A DNA stretch of 64,000 nt from Psychrobacillus sp. OK028 (GTDB taxonomy: Bacteria > Bacillota > Bacilli > Bacillales_A > Planococcaceae), in NCBI RefSeq assembly GCF_900103605.1, contig NZ_FNHY01000002.1, positions 62,001 to 126,000 on the forward strand. Reading direction: 5' to 3'. The position numbers were made by a program, and so were the translations under genes. Below are positions 16,997 through 27,803 of the stretch, piece by piece; position 1 is the first letter of the stretch; each line of letters opens with the position of its first letter. Below the pieces are notes generated by a model, which was not told the origin of the DNA, searched no databases, and was given only the letters and a program-made list of their open reading frames with translations.

Positions 16997-19930
16997 TTAT
17001 TCTCCACCTTCACCAGGAGGAGTTGGTTCTGTCTCTACAGGAGGGGTAACAGGTTTTTCCTCACCAGGTGGAGTAACTGGTTCTACTACAACAGGAGGTA
17101 CAACTGGCTCCTCCTTATCATCTTCCGGTGTTTTTGGTGGAACTACAGGTTCCGGTGGTTTCGCTGCTTCTATAGACACTATATTAGAAGAACCAGATTC
17201 TAAACCAGTGATATCCACAGCAACCACGATAAATTGACCTGGTCTATTTATTGAAAATCTATTTCCTGCAGCCTCTTTCATAGAAGAGAGGAGAGCCCTT
17301 TGTCCATTTCCTACTTCATATACTCGATACCCTACAACATCTCCTGAAGTAGAATTAGCCCAAGTTATCGTGCCGTTTGAAATGGAAGCTGTGACAGCAG
17401 CTGGTGGGCTTCCGTCAGCATTAAATACTTCCTCCGAAACTACATTTCCTCCAAAAGCCGATTTTGCAGGGAAGAGTTTCGAAGCGTTACCTCCAAATTT
17501 TCCAAGCATACGCTTGATAAAGGCTTCGTTTACGCCATAACCACCACTTACAACAAATTCACGCGGAGTCGTATCTAGCGCACGATATCTATTTCCATTT
17601 ATCTCAACGTATGAAGAAGAGATTAAACTATCATCTTTGGCAGTTGGTAATAAAACAGCCGCGTTAAATAAATCAGATTTCACTAAACCGGCTTGAGAAC
17701 ATGCATCAGAAACTGCTAGTCCTGAAATACCACAGAAGGATCGAGTAACTACTCCTTCAGGAGCTTTAAAATTATTAGGTGCATCGACTAATTCAGGATT
17801 CACATCATACATTGCATTCATCATATTAGACCAGAGCATATTAATACGAACGCTAGGGTGATTATAACGATTATTCATATAATACAATGTTTGTGTATCA
17901 TCTCCATAACCCAACCAAACTCCTAAAGAAACATTTGGATTATAGCCTACTAGCCACGAGTCATTATGATTTTGTGTTGTCCCCGTTTTTGCACCAAAGT
18001 CAGATTGGAATTTTAATCTAGAGTTTGCTAATTTTGCAGTTCCTCTAGTCATTACATCTCGTAACATATCGGTAATGATATAGGAAGTAGCGGCACTGAA
18101 TACGGGTACAGCTTCCACCTCATGCTGATAGATAACATTGCCGTCTACGTCTTCAATTTTTTCAATCATATACGCATCGATAAACTGACCACTATTAGCA
18201 AATGTACCAAATGCATTGGTGTTTTCTTCAAGAGTTGCACCATTTGTCATTCCCCCAATGGAAAGGGCATGATTGGCATATTCACCTTCTTCAATATGTT
18301 CAAATCCCATTTTCTTTAAGAAATCAGTAGGCTTACGATCCATTATCAAATCATAAAGTCGGATAGTGGATAAGTTTTGAGATGTGGTTAAAGCATCACG
18401 AGCAGAAATAATACCTAACTCTTGTTCAGTAGTATAGTTAGATGGTGATTTTGCCCAAGTAGTACTACCCAAATTTTCTAACTTCAGATCGACTACAGGA
18501 CTACCAGCACCAATTACGCCATATTCAATCGCTGGAGCATAAACAAGCAAAGGTTTAATCGTAGAGCCTATCGGCCGGACCCCTTGAGTAGCATTATTTT
18601 GAGCCTCAATCGTATGATCTCGTCCGCCTAAGAAGGAAAGTATTTTACCTGTTCCATTCTCTATCAACATTCCACTAACTTGAACAGGGAAATCTTTTAA
18701 AACTATTTCTCCTGAATCCTCATCTTTTACTTCTTTCTGGAAAGTATGACCATAGTACTCAAATTCATCTCTTACTTTTAACATAGTCTCATACATGTCT
18801 TTATTAATCGTTGTATGAATGCGATAACCATCTGTACTTATGGAACGCTGTGCTAAAATATCGTATTTTTCATAAAGTTTTTTCTCGTTATCTAATCTAT
18901 CAGGATCAATAGAGTCTGCCTCAGCAAACTTATCTCTTAAAATAGCTTTCACTCTATTTTCAATTTCGTATGTTAACCAAGGATATTTCTCTTCAGGAAG
19001 AATCTCTGGCTGTCTAAAATCTTTTGTAATATCATATTTTACTGCATTATTGTATTCTTCATCTGTAATATAACCGGTTTCATTCATCCGGAATAAAACA
19101 GTTTTCATCCGCTCAATACCAAGCTGAAGAGCTTCGCCTTCTTTGATAGTGCCACCTTGTCTAAATGGTGTATAGGCAAATGGAGCTTGTGGAATACCTG
19201 CAATGTAGGCAGCTTGCGGTAAAGAGAGATCTTTTGCTTTAACATTAAATATTCCGTTTGCTGCTGTTTCTATTCCTGCAATATTTCTCCCATTAGAGTT
19301 TCGACCATAGGGAATTATATTTAAATATGCTTCAAGTATTTCTTCTTTGTTCATAAAGTGCTCTAAACGCATAGCTAATAGTATCTCTTTAGCTTTACGC
19401 TCGTAAGATACTTCGTTGGTTAAAATTTGGTTTTTGATCAATTGTTGCGTTAAAGTTGAACCACCTGTTTGTGTATCTGAATTTGATACATCTTGAAGTA
19501 ATCCGCGGAATAATGCCTTCGGAACAATTCCTTTATGGACTTCAAAATATTCATCCTCAGTTGCCAACACCGCATCGATGACAAAAGGAGAAACCTCTGA
19601 TAATTTTGTTTCCGTTCTTTCTAGATCAGTCCGTAATTTACCTAAATAAATGTCCCCTGCAAAATAAATTTCGGATGTTTCTTCATAATTAAATATATCA
19701 CTTCGCATTTCTTCCTTATCACGAAGTGGTTCTTCTTTAACTAATGAAGCAAAATAACCTGCGCCGACAGTTAGACCAAATACTCCCAAAGTAAGAAGTC
19801 CCACAATGAGAAGTAGACTTAAATTCCAAATAACACTAGAGGATATTCTAACGCCCTTTGCCCACTTTGTAGATTCCCACTCTGCAAATTTGTCTCTATA
19901 TATCTGTATTTTTTCAAGCAGTTTTTTCAT
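16997..19930 (-). CDS. Class A penicillin-binding protein with Fn3-like domain and Pro-rich tail
   Basis: Bifunctional cell-wall polymerase: glycosyltransferase (GT51) plus transpeptidase. One membrane helix lies at about 33-60. GT51 motifs are ATEDEYFEVHKG (near 124) and GGSTLTQQLIKN. The transpeptidase has GSTIKP with the active serine (near 455), SQN as the SxN motif, and KTGT (near 648). A fibronectin-III-like segment (about 815-900) leads into a tail of about 50 residues made of Pro/Glu/Val repeats (PVVPP, PVTPPGEE), a wall-spanning feature. At 977 residues it is longer than many PBP1a proteins. AGGGGG precedes the ATG. It converges on the SET gene and diverges from tyrS. Confidence 0.92.
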   Translation of the reverse strand: MKKLLEKIQIYRDKFAEWESTKWAKGVRISSSVIWNLSLLLIVGLLTLGVFGLTVGAGYFASLVKEEPLRDKEEMRSDIFNYEETSEIYFAGDIYLGKLRTDLERTETKLSEVSPFVIDAVLATEDEYFEVHKGIVPKALFRGLLQDVSNSDTQTGGSTLTQQLIKNQILTNEVSYERKAKEILLAMRLEHFMNKEEILEAYLNIIPYGRNSNGRNIAGIETAANGIFNVKAKDLSLPQAAYIAGIPQAPFAYTPFRQGGTIKEGEALQLGIERMKTVLFRMNETGYITDEEYNNAVKYDITKDFRQPEILPEEKYPWLTYEIENRVKAILRDKFAEADSIDPDRLDNEKKLYEKYDILAQRSISTDGYRIHTTINKDMYETMLKVRDEFEYYGHTFQKEVKDEDSGEIVLKDFPVQVSGMLIENGTGKILSFLGGRDHTIEAQNNATQGVRPIGSTIKPLLVYAPAIEYGVIGAGSPVVDLKLENLGSTTWAKSPSNYTTEQELGIISARDALTTSQNLSTIRLYDLIMDRKPTDFLKKMGFEHIEEGEYANHALSIGGMTNGATLEENTNAFGTFANSGQFIDAYMIEKIEDVDGNVIYQHEVEAVPVFSAATSYIITDMLRDVMTRGTAKLANSRLKFQSDFGAKTGTTQNHNDSWLVGYNPNVSLGVWLGYGDDTQTLYYMNNRYNHPSVRINMLWSNMMNAMYDVNPELVDAPNNFKAPEGVVTRSFCGISGLAVSDACSQAGLVKSDLFNAAVLLPTAKDDSLISSSYVEINGNRYRALDTTPREFVVSGGYGVNEAFIKRMLGKFGGNASKLFPAKSAFGGNVVSEEVFNADGSPPAAVTASISNGTITWANSTSGDVVGYRVYEVGNGQRALLSSMKEAAGNRFSINRPGQFIVVAVDITGLESGSSNIVSIEAAKPPEPVVPPKTPEDDKEEPVVPPVVVEPVTPPGEEKPVTPPVETEPTPPGEGGE

Positions 19931-19994
19931 TCAGTTCTCGCCCCCTAAATCTTGAACTATTATACCATAAGCGCATATTGTTAGAGAATAGTTA

Positions 19995-20022
19995 TTGACA
20001 TACAACGTATATTAGGTAAAAT
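19995..20022 (+). promoter_or_regulatory. Sigma-A promoter of tyrS
   Basis: TTGACA (19995-20000), a 16-base spacer, then TAAAAT (20017-20022), placed directly before the T-box leader. Confidence 0.75.
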
Positions 20023-20037
20023 AGGTATATATTTTAA

Positions 20038-21538
<1,501 letters not shown>

Positions 21539-21541
21539 GAT

Positions 21542-21583
21542 AAAAGCTACTTCCCTATACTGTATGGGAAGTAGCTTTTTTAC
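21542..21583 (+). terminator. Terminator after tyrS
   Basis: AAAAGCTACTTCCC pairs with GGGAAGTAGCTTTTTT around TATACTGTAT. Confidence 0.88.
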
Positions 21584-21608
21584 CTTTTGTTCGGAACAAA
21601 GTGAAAGA

Positions 21609-21773
21609 CTAAAAACCACCACGCTCATCTATGTGGTGATTATTCTGCCCATCCTTTACCTGGAGCTGTTTCTTTTGATGCTCGTTTAACTTTTGATATT
21701 CCAAATAACTATCGCCTGTTACGTTGTCTTTTTTCTTTTTATTCAATGTATTAAATGATTTATCCTTTTTCAT
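21609..21773 (-). CDS. Small charged protein, unknown function
   Basis: A 54-residue, very hydrophilic protein rich in Lys, Asn, Gln and Asp, with no hydrophobic core and no motif I recognise. The frame extends to 21818, but the ATG at 21773 has AGGAGGG directly upstream, so I use it. Composition and size recall small spore-associated or disordered proteins of Bacillales, but nothing specific supports this. Confidence 0.5.
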   Translation of the reverse strand: MKKDKSFNTLNKKKKDNVTGDSYLEYQKLNEHQKKQLQVKDGQNNHHIDERGGF

Positions 21774-21969
21774 ACAAAACCCTCCTATTTTATAAATTTC
21801 TTTGTTAGTGTTCACCAATTATGTTTAAATAGTCACAAATTTATTAAGGAAATAAAAAAAATTAAACTTTACTAGTTAAAAAAGAGCATAAAATAAGGTA
21901 AAATAAAAATTGGGACAAAAGTTTGGATTTAAAACATAACTTTTATTATTGGATCGAGGGGACGTACGA

Positions 21970-22218
21970 GTGAGTGCAAAGAAATATGTATTAAGTCATT
22001 TTGATGATTTTTTTGTAGTTTTATTTGAAAAAGATAATAAAGCAAACAAACTGGTCATTTTAAAGGATAAATTTACAGTACATGCAAAAGAGGGAGATTT
22101 ATTAGAGGTAGAAATCAACCCTGATAAATCCGGTTACAATTTTAAAATGCTCGAAGAAGAGGGCGATAGTACGAAACAAAGATTGTTGGATTTAATTGAG
22201 AATATGAAAAAAAACTAA
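21970..22218 (+). CDS. DUF3006-like small protein
   Basis: An 82-residue protein resembling DUF3006: an N-terminal beta hairpin (SHFDDFFVVLFE), a central KLVILKDKFTVHAKEGDLLEVEI where the AKEGD turn is typical, and a C-terminal helix (STKQRLLDLIENM). GTG at 21970 has GAGGGG about nine bases upstream; the in-frame TTG at 21949 lies before that site and is unlikely. Function is unknown. A long imperfect hairpin follows downstream. Confidence 0.65.
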   Translation: MSAKKYVLSHFDDFFVVLFEKDNKANKLVILKDKFTVHAKEGDLLEVEINPDKSGYNFKMLEEEGDSTKQRLLDLIENMKKN

Positions 22219-22267
22219 GAGTGAATTGAAAGCTAATTTTGGAATTAAACAATTGAAAAAAGTCTGC

Positions 22268-22330
22268 CAAAACACTTTTAAGTTGTAAGAGGAGTAAATT
22301 ACTTCAAAACAACTTGGAAGTGTTTTTGTT
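22268..22330 (+). terminator. Long imperfect hairpin, probable terminator
   Basis: AAAACACTT..AAGTTGT pairs with ACAACTT..AAGTGTTTTTGTT, with an inner GAGTAA/TTACTTC pairing, followed by a T tract. The rest of the 22219-22534 gap shows no gene; it should contain the uvsE promoter. Confidence 0.6.
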
Positions 22331-22534
22331 ATATAAAGATTTAATAATTGAGTGACTGATGCGCTTGAAGCCTTATGAAGATACAACAGGTAGTTGACCA
22401 AGAAACTGCTTGATTCACAAATAGTTTATAAAGAATAAACTTTTTTTTATAATCAATTCTTCCATAAAAAATTACTTTTACAATATTGTCTACTACCATC
22501 ATGTTTTCTCCATACTAATAGATGAGGTGGTAAA

Positions 22535-23500
22535 ATGACGATTGTACGACTAGGCTATGTTGCGATGAGTATGGAACTTAAAAATGCTTCCCCATCTAAA
22601 ACAATGACCTTCACTCAATTTCAAAAATACAGGGATCGTGAAGCAGCAATCTCCAAATTAGAACGAATTGCAATGGCTAATTTAGAAAATACACACAGGT
22701 TGCTTAAACATAATGTCTTTAGTGAAATTTACTTTTATCGTTTAAGCTCTCGACTGATTCCTTTAGCAAACCACTTAGAACTTTCAGAATGGGATTATAT
22801 GAAACCGTTAAAAGAGAAGCTGCAAGAAATAGGGGAGTTTACGAAAAAGCATAACATGAGAATTGATTTTCATGCAGACCATTTTGTTGTTCTGAATACC
22901 TCTAAATTAGAAGTATGGAAAAATTCATTAAAAACCTTAATTATGCATTATTCGCTATTAAATGAAATGAAAATTGATCCTACTCATCGCTGTGTGCTAC
23001 ATATCGGTGGCAGTTATAAAGATACAGAAAAATCATTGGAGCGTTTTGTTAATAACTGGATTGGTGTTCCAAAATACATTCAAAAGATGATCATTCTCGA
23101 AAATGACGATACCTCATTTACACTTGATGATACTCTTTATTTATGTGGAAAATTAGGAATTCCGCTTGTATTTGATTATCATCATCATCTTGTACATCAT
23201 CGGAATGAAAATTGGGTAGATAAATGGGAATGCGTAGTGGCAACATGGAAGGACTCACCCCTTCCAATTAAAATGCATATCTCTAGTCCAAAAAATGAGG
23301 CTGAATTCCGTCATCATGCAGACACTGTGGACGTGGACATGTTTTTTAGATTTTTAAAAGAGATTAAAGGATCAGTCCCACAAATCGATTGTATGATTGA
23401 AGCCAAATGGAAGGATGAAGCTCTATTCACTTTAATTAAAGAGATTAAAAATAGAGGAGATATTGAAATGATTGATGGATCATCCTTTTATCTAAAGTGA
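22535..23500 (+). CDS. uvsE: UV damage endonuclease UvsE/UVDE
   Basis: TIM-barrel endonuclease of the UVDE family that nicks 5' to UV photoproducts in alternative excision repair. The 321 residues match B. subtilis UvsE (320). Family features are the N-terminal RLGYVAMS, IDFHADHFVVLN, HIGGSYKDTEKSLERF, ILENDD, and VFDYHHHLVHH with metal-binding histidines, then HISSPK. GAGGTGG precedes the ATG. No SOS (LexA) box is visible upstream. It stands alone and converges on rpsD. Confidence 0.93.
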   Translation: MTIVRLGYVAMSMELKNASPSKTMTFTQFQKYRDREAAISKLERIAMANLENTHRLLKHNVFSEIYFYRLSSRLIPLANHLELSEWDYMKPLKEKLQEIGEFTKKHNMRIDFHADHFVVLNTSKLEVWKNSLKTLIMHYSLLNEMKIDPTHRCVLHIGGSYKDTEKSLERFVNNWIGVPKYIQKMIILENDDTSFTLDDTLYLCGKLGIPLVFDYHHHLVHHRNENWVDKWECVVATWKDSPLPIKMHISSPKNEAEFRHHADTVDVDMFFRFLKEIKGSVPQIDCMIEAKWKDEALFTLIKEIKNRGDIEMIDGSSFYLK

Positions 23501-23532
23501 TCACGTAAAGCTATCGTCTTTACTCAATTAAA

Positions 23533-23582
23533 TAAAAAAGCCTTCGAAAACCTGTATTACAAAGGTTTCGAAGGCTTTTAAT
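23533..23582. terminator. Bidirectional terminator between uvsE and rpsD
   Basis: AAAAGCCTTCGAAAACCT pairs with AGGTTTCGAAGGCTTTT, with A and T runs on either side. Confidence 0.88.
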
Positions 23583-23606
23583 ATCACTCTTTGCAGAGCA
23601 AATAAA

Positions 23607-24209
23607 TTAACGAGAGTAGAACTCAACGATTAGAGCTTCGTTGATTTCAGCAGATAATTCTCCACGTTCTGGATTACGAACGAAAGTACCTACTTTGTTG
23701 TCTGCGTCAAAAGATAAGTATTCTGGTACGAAGTTATTAACTTCGATAGATTCGTTTACTACATCAAGGTTTTGAGATTTTTCACGAAGAGAAATTTCTT
23801 GACCTGCTTTTAAACGGAATGAAGGAATATCCACACGTTTACCATCAACTAATACGTGACCGTGGTTTACTAATTGACGTGCTCCACGACGTGTACGAGC
23901 AAGACCTAAACGGTATACAATGTTATCAAGGCGAGTTTCAAGAAGAATCATGAAGTTTTCACCATGTTTACCTTGCATTTTACCAGCTTTGTCAAATAGT
24001 GTACGGAATTGACGTTCGTTTACACCGTAAGTGTGACGAAGTTTTTGTTTTTCTTGTAATTGTAAACCGTACTCAGTTAATTTTTTACGTTGGTTAGGAC
24101 CGTGTTGTCCTGGTGCGTAAGGGCGTTTTTCTAATTCTTTACCAGTACCGCTTAGTGAAATACCAAGACGACGTGATAATTTCCATGATGGACCTGTATA
24201 ACGAGACAT
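23607..24209 (-). CDS. rpsD: 30S ribosomal protein S4
   Basis: Primary 16S rRNA-binding protein of the small subunit, 200 residues, the family length. It starts [16 protein letters not shown] and contains [11 protein letters not shown], the S4 domain [32 protein letters not shown], and ends IVEFYSR. It has no N-terminal zinc cysteines. The ATG at 24209 has a GGAGGAG site; the 30 upstream residues of the open frame lie in the leader and are rejected. As in B. subtilis it is a stand-alone gene next to dgcP. Confidence 0.97.
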   Translation of the reverse strand: MSRYTGPSWKLSRRLGISLSGTGKELEKRPYAPGQHGPNQRKKLTEYGLQLQEKQKLRHTYGVNERQFRTLFDKAGKMQGKHGENFMILLETRLDNIVYRLGLARTRRGARQLVNHGHVLVDGKRVDIPSFRLKAGQEISLREKSQNLDVVNESIEVNNFVPEYLSFDADNKVGTFVRNPERGELSAEINEALIVEFYSR

Positions 24210-24397
24210 GTATGTCTCCTCCTCTATGTTGGTTTTATTTTGTTGTAAAATAAGACCAGATGTATTCAGACTAGCAGACATTTTGTTTTCATGTATCATC
24301 GCCCTAGCAGCCGAGGGTTACGGGATACACCATCTATGTTATAGAGGAACAAAATGAGCAATCTAGGCCATACAACTGCTGCATTTATTTTACACAA
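24210..24397 (-). promoter_or_regulatory. rpsD leader, probable S4 autoregulatory region
   Basis: From the predicted promoter to the rpsD start there are about 190 transcribed but untranslated bases, with short GC-rich paired blocks (for example GTAACCCTCGGCTGCTAGGG on the transcript). In B. subtilis S4 represses its own synthesis through such a leader. I infer the same here and did not fold it. Confidence 0.5.
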
Positions 24398-24402
24398 AGT
24401 CC

Positions 24403-24431
24403 ATTGTATCTCTATATGTATTAAAAGTCAA
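24403..24431 (-). promoter_or_regulatory. Sigma-A promoter of rpsD
   Basis: On the minus strand TTGACT (24431-24426), exactly 17 bases, then TACAAT (24408-24403). Confidence 0.8.
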
Positions 24432-24570
24432 ATTATATTCTACTTCATAAAAATTGTAAAATACGATAGACAGGGAATATATAAATAGGATAAAATATAG
24501 TTAAATTGAATTATACGTAACTGTGATAAAAGTATCATAGATGCTCTTGGAAACCTAAAGAGGTGAAGTA

Positions 24571-26433
24571 ATGGATAGCGAAGATAAGTTGATCCGTCTT
24601 AAAAGTAAAATTCTAGATATTTGGAACGATAGCGTATTTACACATGAATCAAGTATTAAATGGTTTGAAGAATTTCAAAACATTTTAGATGATTTTTTTG
24701 AGATACAAAAAGCAAAGTATTTCATATACGATGCGGATACTTTTTTACAGCTTTCTTGGAATCATTCATTTACAAAAAAGCTTAATGCTGTTAAATGGTC
24801 AGAGATTGAAAAGTTTTTCTATGACAAGGATTATGTAGATGTACAAACTCTTCAAGTTGAGGGTTCTTCTGACCTAGAGGTTGCATTATTATTAAGAGAT
24901 ACAGAATTACAGCCATTAGGTTTAATACTAATGGAATCTACAGAAAAATGGAAAGAATTTTCACAAACACCTCAACTAAATGAATTTTTGAAAACAATTA
25001 CTAAATTAGTTAAAACTATTAGGAAATCTGTTTATTTAACACAGCAGGAGAACCAATATCGAAATTTGTTTAATGTAACAAAAATGTTTAATTCGACATT
25101 AGATATCGGTCAAATTTTAGAAGGAACGTTACACTCCGTTCAAAAAGCTTTTCCTAATTTCAAGTCTAAACTTATCCTTTCGAATGACCAGGATCGTAAA
25201 ACATCTGTTCCATATAAATTATTCGATTATACAACGGAAAGAAATGCTACAGTTGAGGCCTATGTTTCGGGTGAATTAACAACTGAGTTAGCACAAGACT
25301 TAGGTGTTCGCTTGTTGAACATTCCAATCGTAGGAAAACAAGGGATTTACGGAATTCTCCAAATTTCTGCACCGCTAGATTATTTATTTTCTATTAGGCA
25401 AAAAGATTTTGCAGTTTTACTCGCTGCAGCAGCTGGTAATGCATTAGAAAATGCTAAGTTATATATTCAGTCGCATCGACTAGTTTCCGATTTACAATTG
25501 ATCAATGAAACCTCGCACAAGTTAAATATGAATTTGTCGTTGGATGAGATGGTTAACTTTTTAAGAGACCAGCTCGTAAAGTTTTTCCAACCAGAGCATG
25601 TTGGCTTTGTATTTATCGAAAAGGATGAATATAAAATTTCTCCTGCAAGTACAGAGTTATTCCATACGATGGATGGACAGCTATATATTCAATACGTTTC
25701 AAATCATTTTAAAACGGAGAAGGATTCTTTATTTATTGCCGACTTCAATCGTTTAACGGATTTGAAATACGAATACCGTTCGATAATGGCTATCCCTTTA
25801 AAGGAACAGAGCAATATTACTGGTTTTAGTCTCATTATGCACAAAGAACCCTATTTTTTCTCTTTTGACAATTACAAACTTATGCAGTCCTTGATACAGC
25901 ATTCATCTTTAGCTATTAGCAACTCAACTTTAAGAAATAAGCTTCAAAAAATGGTAGATCGAGATCACTTAACAAATCTATTTGCACGGAATTATTTAGA
26001 TAGATTTGTTGAAAAGGCGATGAAGATGGACGACCAAGGTGTCTTTATACTTATGGATATCGATAACTTTAAACGAATAAATGATACGTATGGTCATCAG
26101 ATAGGTGACGAAATTTTAATACAAATAGCAAGGGTTATACAGGGAATGATTGAAAACAAAGGAATTAGTGCGAGGTGGGGCGGCGAGGAGCTTGCTTTAT
26201 ACTTTTCAAATATGTCATTAGAACAAGGCATAGAAATGGGTACACAGTTGTTAAAAGCCATTCCACAAAATACAAATCCATCTGTAACCGTTTCAATGGG
26301 TATATCAAGCTGGCGTCGACAGGAGGATTTAAGTTTTAACAATCTCTTTCATTATGCAGATACTGTTTTGTATAAAGCGAAAAATAGTGGTAAAAACAAA
26401 CTTTGCGTTTATAAGGCATCTCACTCTTGCTGA
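24571..26433 (+). CDS. dgcP: Diguanylate cyclase with N-terminal GAF-type sensor region
   Basis: Makes cyclic di-GMP from two GTP. The first 440 residues hold two or more GAF-like sensor domains (about 175-300 and 315-435), with no membrane segment. The C-terminal GGDEF domain (about 460-615) has DHLTNLFARNYLDRF, FILMDIDNFKRINDTYGHQIGDEIL and the active motif as GGEEL. At the inhibitory I-site position, where RxxD is expected, the sequence reads ENKG, so product inhibition through that site is unlikely. Length and place beside rpsD match B. subtilis DgcP (YtrP). GAGGTG precedes the ATG. Confidence 0.92.
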   Translation: MDSEDKLIRLKSKILDIWNDSVFTHESSIKWFEEFQNILDDFFEIQKAKYFIYDADTFLQLSWNHSFTKKLNAVKWSEIEKFFYDKDYVDVQTLQVEGSSDLEVALLLRDTELQPLGLILMESTEKWKEFSQTPQLNEFLKTITKLVKTIRKSVYLTQQENQYRNLFNVTKMFNSTLDIGQILEGTLHSVQKAFPNFKSKLILSNDQDRKTSVPYKLFDYTTERNATVEAYVSGELTTELAQDLGVRLLNIPIVGKQGIYGILQISAPLDYLFSIRQKDFAVLLAAAAGNALENAKLYIQSHRLVSDLQLINETSHKLNMNLSLDEMVNFLRDQLVKFFQPEHVGFVFIEKDEYKISPASTELFHTMDGQLYIQYVSNHFKTEKDSLFIADFNRLTDLKYEYRSIMAIPLKEQSNITGFSLIMHKEPYFFSFDNYKLMQSLIQHSSLAISNSTLRNKLQKMVDRDHLTNLFARNYLDRFVEKAMKMDDQGVFILMDIDNFKRINDTYGHQIGDEILIQIARVIQGMIENKGISARWGGEELALYFSNMSLEQGIEMGTQLLKAIPQNTNPSVTVSMGISSWRRQEDLSFNNLFHYADTVLYKAKNSGKNKLCVYKASHSC

Positions 26434-26474
26434 GGAGGTGTCTTTTCTTTTGTAAGAATTCGATGTACAATATA

Positions 26475-26488
26475 TGTAAGCGTTTACA
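26475..26488 (+). promoter_or_regulatory. cre box (CcpA operator)
   Basis: TGTAAGCGTTTACA fits the cre consensus TGWNANCGNTNWCA at every position and is nearly palindromic. It lies 17 bases before the lyase start and just after a TACAAT (26466-26471) that could be a -10, so bound CcpA would block initiation or elongation. Confidence 0.85.
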
Positions 26489-26505
26489 AAAGGGGGAGTA
26501 TTTTT

Positions 26506-27693
26506 ATGGGTAACTCAAAATATTCTAAAGAAACATTGTATATTCATGAAGGATATAAAACTGGAGAGCATCAGGATAGCCTTTCTGTGCCACTTTATCA
26601 GACGTCAACATTCGCATTTGACACAGCAGAGCAGGGGGAAAGAAGATTTTCTGGGGAAGAGCCTGGAGGAGTATATTCTCGAATAGGTAACCCTACCGTA
26701 CGGGTGTTAGAGGAACGGATAGTTGCGATGGAGTTGGGGGAGGGTGCCTTAGCATTTGGCTCGGGTATGGCTGCAGTGAGCACTATTTTAGTTCACCTGA
26801 CAAAATCTGGTGACCATATTCTATGTACAAGAGGAATTTATGGTTGTACATTCGGATTGCTTAAAATAATGAAGGAAAAATACAATATTACGCACGATTT
26901 AAAAGCTTTGGTAAGCGAAGAAGAAGTAGAAAATGCGATTCAACCAAATACAGCGTGTATTTATATAGAAACCCCGATTAATCCAACGATGGAAATTGTA
27001 GACATTGAATTGATTACAAAAGTAGCGAAGAAACATGGAATTCCAGTAGTTGTAGACAATACATTCTCTTCTCCATACTTACAAAATCCATTAGAGCTTG
27101 GTGCAGATTTCGTGCTTCACAGTGCGACCAAATATATTAATGGACATGGTGATGTTATCGCAGGAATTCTTGTAGGAAAAGACAAAGAGAAGATGGAAAC
27201 CATACGCGGTACTGTTCAAAAAGACTTTGGAGGTATTATCTCACCATTTGATGCATGGCTTTTAATAAGAGGTTTGAAGACGTTGCATGTTCGGATGGAT
27301 CGACATTCGAAAAATGCGAGTGAAGTTTTCGACTTTTTAAAGTCGCATCCCTTCGTTGAAAATATCTATTATCCCTTTGATGTAGATAACCAACAGTACC
27401 ATGTGGCGAAGAAACAGATGAAGGCTGGTGGAGGACTTATTTCGTTCACAATAAAGGGTGGAATGAAACAGGCGCAAAAGCTAATGAATGAACTTAAATT
27501 GATAAAAATTGCGGTTAGTTTAGGAGACGCGGAAACACTAATCCAGCATCCCTATACAATGACGCATTCCATTGTTCCGGAAAAAGAGCGTTTAGAAATG
27601 GGTATTACAGGTGGATTATTAAGGCTTTCTGTTGGGTTGGAGAACTCTAGGGATATACTAGAAGATTTGAAGCAAGCATTAGACAAGATGTAA
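26506..27693 (+). CDS. Cys/Met-metabolism PLP enzyme, probable methionine gamma-lyase
   Basis: A 395-residue PLP enzyme of the cystathionine-synthase/lyase family. It has YSRIGNPTVRVLEERI, FGSGMAAVS, the PLP lysine in HSATKYINGHGDVIAG, and LIQHPYTMTH near the C-terminus. The segment GIYGCTFGLL carries a cysteine at the place where methionine gamma-lyases have their catalytic Cys, while cystathionine enzymes usually have another residue, so methionine gamma-lyase (methionine to methanethiol, ammonia and 2-oxobutyrate) is the best guess. Cystathionine gamma-lyase is the alternative. A perfect cre box just upstream suggests repression by CcpA when preferred sugars are present. GGGGGAG precedes the ATG. 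Confidence 0.85.
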   Translation: MGNSKYSKETLYIHEGYKTGEHQDSLSVPLYQTSTFAFDTAEQGERRFSGEEPGGVYSRIGNPTVRVLEERIVAMELGEGALAFGSGMAAVSTILVHLTKSGDHILCTRGIYGCTFGLLKIMKEKYNITHDLKALVSEEEVENAIQPNTACIYIETPINPTMEIVDIELITKVAKKHGIPVVVDNTFSSPYLQNPLELGADFVLHSATKYINGHGDVIAGILVGKDKEKMETIRGTVQKDFGGIISPFDAWLLIRGLKTLHVRMDRHSKNASEVFDFLKSHPFVENIYYPFDVDNQQYHVAKKQMKAGGGLISFTIKGGMKQAQKLMNELKLIKIAVSLGDAETLIQHPYTMTHSIVPEKERLEMGITGGLLRLSVGLENSRDILEDLKQALDKM

Positions 27694-27725
27694 AGTGGAA
27701 GAGAAGTCTTCTTCCACTTTTTAAT
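27690..27725 (+). terminator. Terminator after the lyase gene
   Basis: AAAGTGGAAGA pairs with TCTTCCACTTT with a short loop and T run. The stem begins inside the stop codon. Confidence 0.8.
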
Positions 27726-27803
27726 TTATTATAAGGAGTGATTATACATCCGGTACCGTAGACTAAATAGCGATTTACAAATGGGACTTAGGAGGAAATA
27801 TTA

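Noticed and set aside
16920-17237. Gly/Ser/Thr-rich frame opposite the PBP tail
   Set aside because: It is the mirror image of the Pro-rich repeat coding sequence on the other strand.
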